DNA of 64,000 nt from Streptomyces sp. NBC_01551 (GCF_026339935.1 NZ_JAPEPX010000001.1:3610001-3674000), one strand, 5' to 3'. Shown: positions 1 to 9,219, counted from the stretch's first letter. Translations and numbers: made by a program. The notes: generated by a model not told the origin, from the letters alone.

Positions 1-2427
1 CGCCTCGCACAACGGGGCGATGACCAGCCGGAAGGCCTCTTGGCGGTTCGTCAGGGCGTGCAGCCGCAGCCGCCCCAGCCCGTCGAGGTCGCCGGCCGCG
101 GCGAAGGCCAGCGCGCCGTGCAGCGCGGCGAAGGCCGTCTCGGGCGCGTCGAGCCACTGATCGGGAGCCGCCTCCAGCAGCTCGCCGAGCGGTAGTTCGC
201 CGCTCCAGCTCCCCGTCATGCGGGCGCGCCACAGCAGCGAGGCCGAATCCACCAGCAGCCGGCCCCCGCTCACCCGGGAGGCCACCAGCTCGCAGCGGTA
301 GCGCCGCAGCACCGCGGCCCGGTCGTCGAGCGTCAGCTCGTGCAGCGCGGCGTGCCAGGAGAGGTGGGAGCGGTGGCCGGCCCCGGCCCCGTGCCGGCGC
401 ATCCACTCGTCCAGCCAGGCCAGACCGGCCCGGTGCTCGCCGGTCTCGTAGAAGACGTGGGCCCAGGCATGGACGGCGTGCCCGGCCGCGGGGTGCGCGG
501 CCAGCGCCCGTGCGGACAGGGACTCGGCCTCCTGCCAGCGCTCCTGCTCCTGCCGGACGAAGGCGAGCTGGCCCAGGTACCACCAGTCGTCGCCGTAGGT
601 CGGGGACAGCCCCTCGACCAGGGCCCAGGACTCCTCGGCGCGGGTGACCCCGTTGAAGGAGACGGTCGGCACGGCGGCGCTCACCACCAGCGCGTCCCGG
701 GGATGCCCGGCGATGTGGCCCAGCAGGGCCGCCTTGCCCGCCTCCTCGGTGCCCGTCAGGCGCGCCCGCACCGCGCCGACCAGGCTGCGTTCGCGCTCGT
801 CCGCGCCACGGGACGCGGCCCGCCCGGCGGCCGCGAGCGCGGCGGCCGTGTTCGCGCCGACCCCCGACTCGTGGCACAGCAGCGCCAGCGCCGCGTGCCC
901 GACGGCGAAGTCCGGGTCGACGCCGACCGCTTCGGCCAGCAGCGCCTCGGCGCCGAGCCGGCCCGCCAGGATCCGCTCCAGCGCCCGGTCGTACAGCTCG
1001 GCCGCCTCGGGGGTCGTGGTCAGGCGCAGGCCGTAGCGGTCGGTGGGCCTGGACGCGTGGCGGTCGGCGAGGGCGCCCAGCACGCTGCTCGCGACCTCTG
1101 CGGCCTGCGTGCGGATCTCCGGGATAGCGGTGCTCTCCAGCAGGTTCCCGCGCCGCGCGACCCCGATCGTCCACAGCCGCAGGGCCGGGGCGCCGGGCGC
1201 GGGCACCAGGCGCCCGCCGCTCCACGTGTCGAAACCCAGGTCGGCGGGGCCGGTCCGGGCGTAGCCCCGGTCGAGCAGGCAGCGCACCAGGGGGTCGGCG
1301 GTGCGGCGCAGGTCCGCCTGGGCCCCCGTGCAGTTGACCACCGCGGCGACCCGCAGCTCCCGCCCGTCGCTCAGCCGCACCGCCACCGCGCCTTCGTCCG
1401 GCACGGCGCGGACCACCTCGGCGGCGCCGATCCGCAGCCGGCCCGAGGTCCGCAGCGCGCCGATCCTGGCGGCCGTGACGGGCGCGATGCGGTGGCGGTG
1501 CACCTCCCAGGCCCGCAGGTCCTCCTGGAGGAAGCGGATCCGGTCGGCCGGCGACAGCTGCTGCCACAGCGTGGCCGTCACCGGGCGCAGCCCGTCCATG
1601 CCGGCGCGCCAGTCGCCGCAGGCACGGCGGCTCGCGGCGAGGTGGCGCCGGACGTCCCGGCGCAGCGCGTCGAGGCCGCGCGTGCCGTCGAGGCTCGGCG
1701 GCTCGGCCGACGGCAGCGGGTCCTCCAGGTGCTCCCGGGGCACGTACCCGTGCCGGGACACCGCGTGCAGCACCCGGTCCGGGCGCGCCAGGGTGACGGC
1801 CAGGTCCGCCATGGTCAAGCCGGTGCCGACGAGCAGGACGTCACCCTCCTCGGGCAGCGCCTCCAGCGCGCCGGGCGCCCACGGGTCGGCGACGAAGCGT
1901 CCGGATTCCCGCAGTTCGGGGCCGGCCCAGTCCTGGCCGGGGGCGAAGTTGCCCAGCGCGAGCACGGCCGCGTCCACCCGGAGCTCGCCGCCGCCGGTGA
2001 GCCGCAGCGTCACCCCGGCGCCGTGCTCGCGGACGGCGCTGACCCGCTCCCGTACCCGGTGCGGGCGGGTGCGGCGGCACGCTTCGGCGGTGCGCTCCAG
2101 CACCTCGGTCAGGTACCGCCCGTACTCCTGGCGCGGGACGTAGTCGCCTGGCGCGGCGCGCGGGTGCCCGTCGGCGAGCCAGCGCAGGAAGTGCTCGGGG
2201 TCGTCGGGCAAGGCGCTCATCCGGCCGGCGGGCACGTTGAGCAGATGGCGTGGGTCGGACGTCCTGTAGGCGACACCCGGACCGGCCTGTTCGGCCGGGT
2301 CGACCAGCCATACCTCCAGCGTCCGGCCGAGGTCTTCGGCCTGCCGCATCAGCTGAACCGCCGTCAGTGTTCCGGCCGCACCGGCGCCGACGACCGCGAT
2401 GTGACGCGGGGGCGAATTCCGGCTCAT
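1..2427 (-). CDS. FAD/NAD(P)-binding protein fused to TTC38-like TPR domain (partial)
   Basis: Starts at ATG 2427 with GGGAG about 9 nt upstream and stays open for 809 codons to the left window edge, so the 3' end is missing. The N-terminus has a dinucleotide-binding GAGAAG loop (VVGAGAAGT, near residue 15) followed by GVAYRTSD and HLLNVPAGR, which are typical of the FAD-NAD(P)-binding family PF13454. From about residue 455 the protein changes to helical repeats resembling tetratricopeptide protein 38 (HAVHAWAHVFYETGEH, LSWHAALHEL). It begins 4 bp after the cysN stop, so it is translationally coupled to the sulfate-activation operon. The oxidoreductase substrate is unknown. The domain fusion is read directly; the family names are from memory. 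Confidence 0.8.
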   Translation of the reverse strand, partial: MSRNSPPRHIAVVGAGAAGTLTAVQLMRQAEDLGRTLEVWLVDPAEQAGPGVAYRTSDPRHLLNVPAGRMSALPDDPEHFLRWLADGHPRAAPGDYVPRQEYGRYLTEVLERTAEACRRTRPHRVRERVSAVREHGAGVTLRLTGGGELRVDAAVLALGNFAPGQDWAGPELRESGRFVADPWAPGALEALPEEGDVLLVGTGLTMADLAVTLARPDRVLHAVSRHGYVPREHLEDPLPSAEPPSLDGTRGLDALRRDVRRHLAASRRACGDWRAGMDGLRPVTATLWQQLSPADRIRFLQEDLRAWEVHRHRIAPVTAARIGALRTSGRLRIGAAEVVRAVPDEGAVAVRLSDGRELRVAAVVNCTGAQADLRRTADPLVRCLLDRGYARTGPADLGFDTWSGGRLVPAPGAPALRLWTIGVARRGNLLESTAIPEIRTQAAEVASSVLGALADRHASRPTDRYGLRLTTTPEAAELYDRALERILAGRLGAEALLAEAVGVDPDFAVGHAALALLCHESGVGANTAAALAAAGRAASRGADERERSLVGAVRARLTGTEEAGKAALLGHIAGHPRDALVVSAAVPTVSFNGVTRAEESWALVEGLSPTYGDDWWYLGQLAFVRQEQERWQEAESLSARALAAHPAAGHAVHAWAHVFYETGEHRAGLAWLDEWMRRHGAGAGHRSHLSWHAALHELTLDDRAAVLRRYRCELVASRVSGGRLLVDSASLLWRARMTGSWSGELPLGELLEAAPDQWLDAPETAFAALHGALAFAAAGDLDGLGRLRLHALTNRQEAFRLVIAPLCEA

Positions 2428-2431
2428 GGTC

Positions 2432-3793
2432 TCACTCCCTGATTGGTTCGACTTCGTCTCTGGATACGTCGATGTCCTCCGCCGGCGGGAACGTGATGGA
2501 GCGGAACGCCTCGCCCGCCATGCCGGCGGTGAGTGTGGTGCCGTCGGCCGGGTCGATCAGCAGGAACGAGCCCGTGCGGCGGTTGTCGGTGTAGCGGTCG
2601 AGTGCGAGGGGTTCGGCGGTGCGCAGCACCACGCGGCCGATGTCGTTGCCGCCCAGCCCGTCGGCGCCGGAGCGCCGTTCGAGCGTGCCGATGTCGATCC
2701 GGTACGAGATGTCCTTGACCAGTGCCCGCACGGTACGGGTGGTGTGCCGGAGCAGCACCTTGGCGCCGACGCGCAGCGGGCGCTCGTCCAGGTGGCAGAC
2801 GTGGGCCTCGATGTCCCGGGTGGGCACCGGGGTCGGGCTCCCGGCCGCGATCAGGTCGCCGCGGCCGACGTCGACGTCGTCGGCGAGCCGGACGGTGACC
2901 GACTGCGGGGCCCAGGCGATCTCCGTCCGCCTGCCGAGCGCGTCGATGGCCGCGACGGTGGTGGTGCGGCCGGAGGGCAGGACGGTGACGCCGTCCCCGA
3001 CCGTCAGCACGCCGGAGGCCAGCTGGCCCGCGTATCCGCGGTAGTCGCGGTACTCCTCGCCGTGCGGGCGGATCACGTACTGGACCGGGAAGCGCGTGGG
3101 CTCCCCGCCCGGGTCGCCGCCGGCGGGAACGGTCTCCAGGTGCTCCAGCACGGTCGGTCCGCCGTACCAGTCCATGCGGGCGGAGGGCTCGACGACGTTG
3201 TCACCGGCCAGCGCGGAGATCGGGATCGCCACGACGTCCTCGACGCCGAGGGAGGCCGCGTACGCGGTGAACTCCTCGGCGATGGCGGCGAAGACGGGCT
3301 CGGCCCAGTCGACCAGGTCCATCTTGTTGACGGCCAGCACCAGGTGCGGGACGCGCAGCAGCGCGGCGACGGCGGCGTGCCGGCGGGTCTGCTCGACCAC
3401 GCCGGCCCGGGCGTCGACCAGGACGACGGCGAGCTCGGCCGTGGAGGCGCCGGTGACCATGTTCCGGGTGTACTGCACGTGCCCGGGGGTGTCGGCGAGG
3501 ATGAACCGCCGCCGGCTGGTGGCGAAGTAGCGGTAGGCGACGTCGATGGTGATGCCCTGTTCCCGCTCGGCGCGCAGGCCGTCGGTGAGCAGTGCCAGGT
3601 CGGGGGCGTCCTGGCCGCGGCCGCGGGAGGCGTGCTCGACGGCCTCCAACTGGTCGGCCGGCACGGACTTGGAGTCGTGGAGCAGGCGGCCGACCAGCGT
3701 GGACTTGCCGTCGTCGACGGAGCCGGTGGTGGCGAAGCGCAGCAGCGAGGCGGAGGCGGCCTCCTGGGGGACGGCCTCCCGGGGGGCGGCCAT
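2432..3793 (-). CDS. cysN: sulfate adenylyltransferase large subunit (GTPase)
   Basis: The 453-residue product is the regulatory GTPase subunit of ATP sulfurylase, which with CysD makes APS from sulfate and ATP in the cytoplasm. The EF-Tu-like GTPase domain shows the P-loop GSVDDGKST, the G3 motif DTPGH and the G4 motif NKMD, followed by beta-barrel domains. ATG 3793 is chosen because it lies 2 bp after the cysD stop and opens the conserved LLRFATTGSVDDGKST region; longer readings run through cysD in the wrong frame. It is the third gene of cysC-cysD-cysN and is followed after 4 bp by the FAD/TPR gene. CysN alone is encoded here, with CysC as a separate gene. Confidence 0.95.
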   Translation of the reverse strand: MAAPREAVPQEAASASLLRFATTGSVDDGKSTLVGRLLHDSKSVPADQLEAVEHASRGRGQDAPDLALLTDGLRAEREQGITIDVAYRYFATSRRRFILADTPGHVQYTRNMVTGASTAELAVVLVDARAGVVEQTRRHAAVAALLRVPHLVLAVNKMDLVDWAEPVFAAIAEEFTAYAASLGVEDVVAIPISALAGDNVVEPSARMDWYGGPTVLEHLETVPAGGDPGGEPTRFPVQYVIRPHGEEYRDYRGYAGQLASGVLTVGDGVTVLPSGRTTTVAAIDALGRRTEIAWAPQSVTVRLADDVDVGRGDLIAAGSPTPVPTRDIEAHVCHLDERPLRVGAKVLLRHTTRTVRALVKDISYRIDIGTLERRSGADGLGGNDIGRVVLRTAEPLALDRYTDNRRTGSFLLIDPADGTTLTAGMAGEAFRSITFPPAEDIDVSRDEVEPIRE

Positions 3794-3795
3794 GG

Positions 3796-4734
3796 TTAGA
3801 AGTACCCCTCGCGCTTGCGGTCCTCCATGGCGGCCTCGGAGAGTTTGTCGTCGGCCCGGGTGGCGCCGCGTTCGGTGAGTCGGCTGGCGGCGATCTCGGC
3901 GATGATCTGCGCGTTGGTGGTGGCGTCGGAGTCGACGGCGCCGGTGCAGGACATGTCGCCGACGGTGCGGTAGCGGATCAGCCGGCGCCGCGGCGTCTCG
4001 TGCTCCGCGGGGCCGCCCCAGTCGCCCGCGGTCAGCCACATGCCGTCGCGGCTGAACACCTCGCGCTCGTGGGCGTAGTAGATCTGAGGGAGCTCGATGC
4101 CCTCGCGCTCGATGTACTGCCAGACGTCCAGCTCGGTCCAGTTGGAGAGCGGGAAGACGCGGACGTGTTCGCCGGAGGCGTGGTGGCCGTTGTAGAGCTG
4201 CCACAGCTCGGGGCGCTGGCGGCGCGGGTCCCAGGCGCCGAACTCGTCGCGCAGCGAGAAGACCCGCTCCTTGGCGCGGGCCTTCTCCTCGTCGCGCCGG
4301 CCGCCGCCGAAGACGGCGTCGAAGCGGTGGGAGCCGATGGCGTCCAGCAGCGGCACCGTCTGCAGCGGGTTGCGGGTTCCGTCCGGGCGCTCGCGCAGCC
4401 GGCCGTCGTCGATGAAGTCCTGGACCATGGCCACGTGCAGCCGCAGCCGGTGGCGCGCCACCACGCGGTCGCGGTGCTCGATGACCTCGGGGAAGTTGTG
4501 CCCGGTGTCGACGTGCAGCAGCGAGAAGGGGACCGGCGCCGGGTGGAAGGCCTTGAGGGCCAGGTGCAGCATGACGATCGAGTCCTTGCCGCCGGAGAAC
4601 AGGATCACCGGGCGCTCGAACTGACCGGCCGCCTCGCGGAAGATGTGCGCCGACTCCGCCTCCAGGGCGTCCAGGTGCGACAGCGCGAAGGGGTTCCCCG
4701 ACGCCTCGGTCACACTCTGGGTCGCGGTCGTCAT
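3796..4734 (-). CDS. cysD: sulfate adenylyltransferase small subunit
   Basis: The 312-residue product is the catalytic subunit of ATP sulfurylase (sulfate + ATP to APS + PPi). It has the PP-loop FSGGKDSIVML near residues 46-56 and the C-terminal stretch ending REGYF that is usual for CysD. Start ATG 4734 overlaps the cysC stop in an ATGA junction, and its stop lies 2 bp from cysN, so the three genes are one translationally coupled unit. No cysH or sulfite reductase gene is present beside it in this window, which fits supply of APS/PAPS to another process as well as it fits assimilation. Confidence 0.95.
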   Translation of the reverse strand: MTTATQSVTEASGNPFALSHLDALEAESAHIFREAAGQFERPVILFSGGKDSIVMLHLALKAFHPAPVPFSLLHVDTGHNFPEVIEHRDRVVARHRLRLHVAMVQDFIDDGRLRERPDGTRNPLQTVPLLDAIGSHRFDAVFGGGRRDEEKARAKERVFSLRDEFGAWDPRRQRPELWQLYNGHHASGEHVRVFPLSNWTELDVWQYIEREGIELPQIYYAHEREVFSRDGMWLTAGDWGGPAEHETPRRRLIRYRTVGDMSCTGAVDSDATTNAQIIAEIAASRLTERGATRADDKLSEAAMEDRKREGYF

Positions 4735-5279
4735 GCCAGGCCCCTCTCGGTCAGGAAGGTGTGCAGCTCGGCGGCGGATTCGGCCACCGAGCTGCCCTGC
4801 GTCTGGATACGCAGCTCCGGGTTCTCCGGCGCCTCGTACGGGTCGTCCACGCCGGTGAGACCCGAGATCTCACCGGCGGCCTGCTTCGCGTAGAGGCCCT
4901 TGACGTCGCGCTCGGAGCAGAGCCCGACGGGGGTGGCGACGTGGACCTCCAGGAACTGCGTGCCCTGGGCGGCGTGCCGCGCGCGGACGGCGGCGCGGGA
5001 GTCGGCGTACGGGGCGATGACGGGGGCCAGCACGATGACCCCGTGGGAGGCCAGCTTCTGAGCGACGAAGCCGATCCGGGTGACGTTGGCGTGCCGGTCC
5101 TCCCGGCTGAACCCGAGCCCCCTGGACAGGAATTCGCGGATCTCGTCACCGTCGAGCACGTCGACCTCGCGGCCCTCGGCGCGCAGCCGCTCGGCGAGGG
5201 CGAAGGCGAGGGTGGTCTTGCCGGCGCTGGGAAGCCCGGTCAGCCACACGGTGGCGCCCTGGATGTGAGCTGTGGTCAC
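4731..5279 (-). CDS. cysC: adenylylsulfate kinase
   Basis: The 182-residue product phosphorylates APS to PAPS. The P-loop is TGLPSAGKTT, followed by LDGDEIREFLSRGLGFSREDR and the IAPYADSR region expected of APS kinases; length is normal for a stand-alone CysC. GTG 5279 is chosen because AGGAG lies about 11 nt upstream and the protein begins immediately before the P-loop strand. It leads the cysC-cysD-cysN unit, 56 bp after the hydrolase stop, and its stop overlaps the cysD ATG. PAPS is the sulfate donor for sulfotransferases as well as an assimilation intermediate. Confidence 0.95.
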   Translation of the reverse strand: MTTAHIQGATVWLTGLPSAGKTTLAFALAERLRAEGREVDVLDGDEIREFLSRGLGFSREDRHANVTRIGFVAQKLASHGVIVLAPVIAPYADSRAAVRARHAAQGTQFLEVHVATPVGLCSERDVKGLYAKQAAGEISGLTGVDDPYEAPENPELRIQTQGSSVAESAAELHTFLTERGLA

Positions 5280-5335
5280 GGCGATGCTCTCCTGAAGGTG
5301 GGTGGACGGCCGGGACCGCGCCGTCTGCGGGACCG

Positions 5336-6112
5336 TCAGGTGGTGGCGAACTCGGCCAGGACCTTGCCGAGGACGTCCATGTCGATCCGGTGCCAGGATC
5401 CGGGCAGTTCGAGCCCCCGGCCGTTGGGAAGGGCCGCCGTCGTCGCCTGCGCGGCGGCGCGCAGCCAGGCGCTGGTGCTGTCGCTGTTGAGGACCAGCGT
5501 CTCGGTGGTGTATCCGGCGAGCCGGTCGGCCGGGACGCTGTAGTCGCCGCAGATCGCCGCGTCGTAGGAGAGCGTGTGGGCGTTCGCCAGGTTCATCGCC
5601 CAGATCGGGCCCTTGCGCCACTCCGCGACCGTGTCGGGGGTGAAGCCGAGGAAGCCGCCGAGGAAGTACTCGACGGCCTCTTCGCGCCGGTCCTCCGACA
5701 GGATGACCCGGAGCGTCTTGGCGAAGTTCCAGACGGGCTTGGGGAATCCGTCGACCCGGTAGAACGGCTCGTGGAGCGCCAGCTTGGTGATCGGGGCGCC
5801 GGCCAGCGCCGCCTCGATCGCCAGGTTCGCGCCCGAGGACCCGGCGAAGACGACGGCCTCGCCGCCGGCCTCCTGGATCACCGCCTCCAGGTCCTCTATC
5901 TCGCGCTGGACGGCGTACTCGGGGGCGTCGCCGCTCTCCCCGCGCCCGCGGCGGTCGTAGACATAGGTGGTGCAGTGCGGCGCGAGCTCGGGAACGAGCG
6001 CGTCGAAGATCGTGTGATCGCGGAACGAACCGTTGAGGAGCACGATCGGCGGGCCTTCGCCCGCCTTCTCGTAAGCGATCGACGTGCCGTCCCGCGAAAC
6101 GACCTTGCGCAT
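5336..6112 (-). CDS. alpha/beta hydrolase
   Basis: The 258-residue single-domain hydrolase shows the oxyanion region LLNGSFRDH, the nucleophile elbow AGSSGAN (Ser in G-x-S-x-G) and a late SWHRID segment that could carry the catalytic His. ATG 6112 is preferred over GTG 6115 because AGGAG sits 6 nt upstream of the ATG. It lies 112 bp after the response-regulator gene and 56 bp before cysC, all on the same strand, so it may belong to the putative RiPP cluster. The substrate cannot be inferred; a tailoring or peptide/ester-cleaving role would be a guess. Confidence 0.85.
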   Translation of the reverse strand: MRKVVSRDGTSIAYEKAGEGPPIVLLNGSFRDHTIFDALVPELAPHCTTYVYDRRGRGESGDAPEYAVQREIEDLEAVIQEAGGEAVVFAGSSGANLAIEAALAGAPITKLALHEPFYRVDGFPKPVWNFAKTLRVILSEDRREEAVEYFLGGFLGFTPDTVAEWRKGPIWAMNLANAHTLSYDAAICGDYSVPADRLAGYTTETLVLNSDSTSAWLRAAAQATTAALPNGRGLELPGSWHRIDMDVLGKVLAEFATT

Positions 6113-6224
6113 CACGCACTCCTCATGCCGAATGGAGGTGCTCTCACCCCGCCGTATGTCGGCATCCTTGAGCGCGTCGGTGGACTGCCGGTCGAGGACC
6201 GGTCGCGGGTGGCCCGCGTGCCCC

Positions 6225-6845
6225 TCAGGCGAGCCAGCCCGCCTCGGTGGCTATCCGGACGGCATCGATCCGGTTGCGGGCGTTGAGTTTCACCACGGTC
6301 GTCGTCAGGTAGTTGCGCACCGTGCCGATCGACAGGTGCAGCTTCGCCGCTATCTCCCGTGGCTCGTCGCCCTGCGCGGCCATGCTGAGCACCTCGGTCT
6401 CGCGATCGGACAGCGGGTTGTCCCCGATGTCCCACGCGCTCATCGCTAACTGCGGGTTGATCACCCGGCGGCCCGCGGCCACCTCCCGTACGGCCTGCGC
6501 GAGCCCCTCGGACGGGGAGTCCTTGAGAAGGAACCCCGTGACGCGCGCGGACATCGCCCGGCGCAGCAGGCCGGGACGGCCGAGCCCGGTCATGATCAGC
6601 GTGCGGCATTCCGGCAACTGGTCGTGCAGCGCCTCGGCCGCCGTGAGGCCGTCCATGTTCGGCAGGTCGACGTCCATGATCGCCACGTCCGGCCGGCACT
6701 TCATTGCGGTGGGGACGATCAGGTCACCCCGGTCCACCACGGCGACGACTTCCAGGTCCGGCTCCAGTTCGAGCAGCGCGACCAATGCTCCCCGCACCAT
6801 GTGCATGTCCTCGGCCAGGAGAATTCTGAGCCGCCGTCTCTCCAC
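6225..6845 (-). CDS. NarL/FixJ-family response regulator
   Basis: The 206-residue product has an N-terminal receiver domain (acidic pair in LLAEDMH, likely phosphoacceptor Asp58 in IMDVDLPNMDG, KD in GFLLKDSP) and a C-terminal LuxR-type helix-turn-helix (LSDRETEVLSMAAQGDEPREIAAKL). GTG 6845 is supported by a GGTGGGGG stretch a few bases upstream. It is 54 bp downstream of the histidine kinase on the same strand and should be its partner. Targets may lie in the adjacent precursor/YcaO region, but nothing in the sequence proves this. Confidence 0.93.
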   Translation of the reverse strand: MERRRLRILLAEDMHMVRGALVALLELEPDLEVVAVVDRGDLIVPTAMKCRPDVAIMDVDLPNMDGLTAAEALHDQLPECRTLIMTGLGRPGLLRRAMSARVTGFLLKDSPSEGLAQAVREVAAGRRVINPQLAMSAWDIGDNPLSDRETEVLSMAAQGDEPREIAAKLHLSIGTVRNYLTTTVVKLNARNRIDAVRIATEAGWLA

Positions 6846-6899
6846 TTATCCCCCACCTTCCCCTGCGAATTAAACACCCGGAAAGTGCTCGCGACCCCG

Positions 6900-9011
6900 T
6901 CAGATCGCGGCCTCCGCCTGTTGACGTGTCAACGGCGGGTCGTCTGCCGGGGACACGTCCGATCCCGGCGGCCGCCGGCGCTGCGACAGGTCGAGCGCGT
7001 CCGGCTGCCCGCGGTACCCCCGGTACCCGCGCGCCACCAGCCGGACGTCGGCGAGCGCCTGGCGGGACAGTTCCAGCATGGTCGCCAGCTCCTCGCGCGC
7101 CGGCTCCGGCGCGTGCGGCAGCAGCCGGTGGATCAGCGCGCACTTCATCGTGACCTCGGACAGGCTCGACCCGAGCACCTCGTGCAGCTCCCGCTCCACG
7201 ATCAGCCGCTCGCGGGCGACGGCCAGCCGCGCCAGCGCGCCCCTGGCCTCGTGCAACTCGGTGACCAGCCGGTACAGAGCGGTGAACCCGTAGACGACCA
7301 GACCCGCCACCAGCGAGGAGTCCGCCAGGTAGACGATGTCGGCCAGCGGGACGCCGACGGCCGCCGCCAGGGGCACGACGACCGCGACCGAGGCAGCGTA
7401 GAGCACCAGCCGGAGCCTGCCCGCCACGGTGATCAGGAGCGATCCGGCGAGGAACCCGGCCATCGAGCCCCAGGGCTTGCCGAGCCACAGCAGCGGGGCG
7501 TAGGTGGCCGCGGCCTGGAGCCCGAGGCTCAGGGCCCGCGCCCGCACGGACCAGGCACGGGCGCCGCGCAGCGAGTGGAGCGTCTGCACCACCACGACGA
7601 CGGCGAAGCAGCCCAGGAAGGCGAGCACGGCCGTCCCGGAGGCGGCGTCGCCCGCCGCGTTGATCACGGTGATGAGCGTGTAGCCGGCCAGTACGGCCAC
7701 GAGCATGCTCCGCGCCATGCGGGGCGCCCAGCGGCCGTCGGCGCGCTCGCGGTCCCGGGTGCCGGCGGTGTCTTCGGCGCCCTCGGCGTCCCGCGCGCCC
7801 TGTGCGCCCTGCGCGTCGGATTCCGCGCGCCGGTCCTCGCGCCGGCAGGTGACCGGGGCGTGGGCGACGACCTCGAACCAGCCGTCGCCGGCCGGTCCGC
7901 TGGTCAGGTCGCCTCCGACGCCGCGCAGCCGGGTCGTCAGGTTGCCGAGCCCGCTGCCGCCCGCCAGCCCGGTGTCCGCACTCACGTCCCCGACCCCGTC
8001 GTTGCGGATCCGCAGCGACACCGTCCCGCCCTCCCGGGTGGCGGTGACCGAGCAGTGCCGCGCCCTGCTGTGGCGCAGCGCGTTGGTCACCGCCTCGCGC
8101 AGCACGATGGCCAGTACGGTGTCCATCTTCTGCGGCAGCGGCCCACAGGCCAGGTCGGCCTCGGCCTCGATCCGGGCGGCCTGGAGCACCGACAGCGCCG
8201 ACTCGGTCTCGGTGGCCAGCGACATGTCGCGGTAGCCGGTGGAGACCAGGCGTACGTCGGCCAGGGCGCCGCTGGCGATGCCGAGCACCTCGGCGATCTC
8301 GGACTTGGCCCGGTCGGGCGCGGCCGGGAGCAGCCGGTGGCCGAGGTCGGTCTTCAAGGCGATCGCCGACAGGCTGTAGCCGAGGACGTCGTGCAGGTCG
8401 CCGGCGACCCGCAGCCGCTCCTGTACGACGGCCATCCCGGCCAGCTCGCGCCGGGTCTCGCGGATCTCGGCGACGAGCCCGGACAGCGAGCTGACCCCGA
8501 AGATGATGAGGCTGGCGAGCAGCGTGGCGCCGAACCCGTAGACCGCGATGCCCGCCCCGGCCATCGCGACGACCGCGGGCACGATGCCCGCGGTGACCAC
8601 GGCGTACAGCGGCCAGCGCAGCCGGCCCGGCACGGCCAGCAGCACCGAGCCCGCGAGCAGTCCGGCCATCGCGCCCCACGGCACCCCGAGCCAGGGGAGC
8701 GGGAGGTAGGTGACCACGGCCTGGGCGGCCAGGGTCAGCACACGGACGCGGACGGGCCAGGTGCGCGGCCGCCGGGTCGAGTGCGCGAACTGCAGGGCGA
8801 GTACGGCCACCAGACAGAGCGTCAGCAGGACCAGTCGCCCGGGGCCGGGGTCCTGGTCGAGGACGTTCAGCACCGTGACGAGCGTGTGGCCGCCGAGCAC
8901 CCCCAGTGTGACCAGGAGCGCCATGCGCGGCGCCTGCGGTCCGGATCCGTCGTCCGCGCTGTCCCCGTCGTGCGTGCCGTCCGTGCCCTCGCCGTGGAGT
9001 GCGTCGAGCAT
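6900..9011 (-). CDS. tandem-duplicated sensor histidine kinase
   Basis: This 703-residue protein contains two copies of a membrane/DHp module. Copy 1 (about 30-385) has membrane segments, the HisKA_3 phosphoacceptor His207 (AGDLHDVLG), an N-box LREAVTNALRHS (about 305-316) and G-box GGSGLGNL (351-358). An Ala/Gly/Glu-rich linker (about 390-430) leads to copy 2 (about 432-665), which repeats the membrane part (WLGKPWGSMAGFLAGS against WLGVPWGAMAGLLAGS) and His610 (ERELHEVLG) but ends without an ATPase domain. ATG 9011 is chosen because AGGAGG lies 9 nt upstream; a longer reading to 9059 has no such site. It sits upstream of the response regulator in the same transcript. Confidence 0.92.
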   Translation of the reverse strand: MLDALHGEGTDGTHDGDSADDGSGPQAPRMALLVTLGVLGGHTLVTVLNVLDQDPGPGRLVLLTLCLVAVLALQFAHSTRRPRTWPVRVRVLTLAAQAVVTYLPLPWLGVPWGAMAGLLAGSVLLAVPGRLRWPLYAVVTAGIVPAVVAMAGAGIAVYGFGATLLASLIIFGVSSLSGLVAEIRETRRELAGMAVVQERLRVAGDLHDVLGYSLSAIALKTDLGHRLLPAAPDRAKSEIAEVLGIASGALADVRLVSTGYRDMSLATETESALSVLQAARIEAEADLACGPLPQKMDTVLAIVLREAVTNALRHSRARHCSVTATREGGTVSLRIRNDGVGDVSADTGLAGGSGLGNLTTRLRGVGGDLTSGPAGDGWFEVVAHAPVTCRREDRRAESDAQGAQGARDAEGAEDTAGTRDRERADGRWAPRMARSMLVAVLAGYTLITVINAAGDAASGTAVLAFLGCFAVVVVVQTLHSLRGARAWSVRARALSLGLQAAATYAPLLWLGKPWGSMAGFLAGSLLITVAGRLRLVLYAASVAVVVPLAAAVGVPLADIVYLADSSLVAGLVVYGFTALYRLVTELHEARGALARLAVARERLIVERELHEVLGSSLSEVTMKCALIHRLLPHAPEPAREELATMLELSRQALADVRLVARGYRGYRGQPDALDLSQRRRPPGSDVSPADDPPLTRQQAEAAI

Positions 9012-9093
9012 CGGCGCATGCCTCCTGGTCCGACCTGCGGTGACTGAGAGGACAGGCAACTGCCCGGCATCCCCCCATTGGATACCGCGGATG

Positions 9094-9122
9094 ATCTTAC
9101 CGACGAAGCATCATCTTGTCAT
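9094..9122 (-). promoter_or_regulatory. candidate promoter of the kinase/regulator operon
   Basis: On the minus strand ATGACA (9122-9117) and TAAGAT (9099-9094) are separated by exactly 17 bp, close to the vegetative consensus. The site lies about 85 bp upstream of the kinase start in an unusually AT-rich stretch between the YcaO gene and the kinase gene. It would give the two-component system its own transcript. Confidence 0.5.
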
Positions 9123-9219
9123 GAGCAAGTCTGTAATTCTCTTAATTCGTTTTTGACGGACTCCGATCGTCACCTTGGGTGATCTTCCGGGCCGGAGGAA
9201 AATGGTTGATCTTCCGGTT

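Noticed and set aside
340..2442. Long plus-strand frame of 700 codons
   Set aside because: It is the exact antisense register of the FAD/TPR gene; its protein is Arg/Gly/Pro/Gln-rich without motifs.
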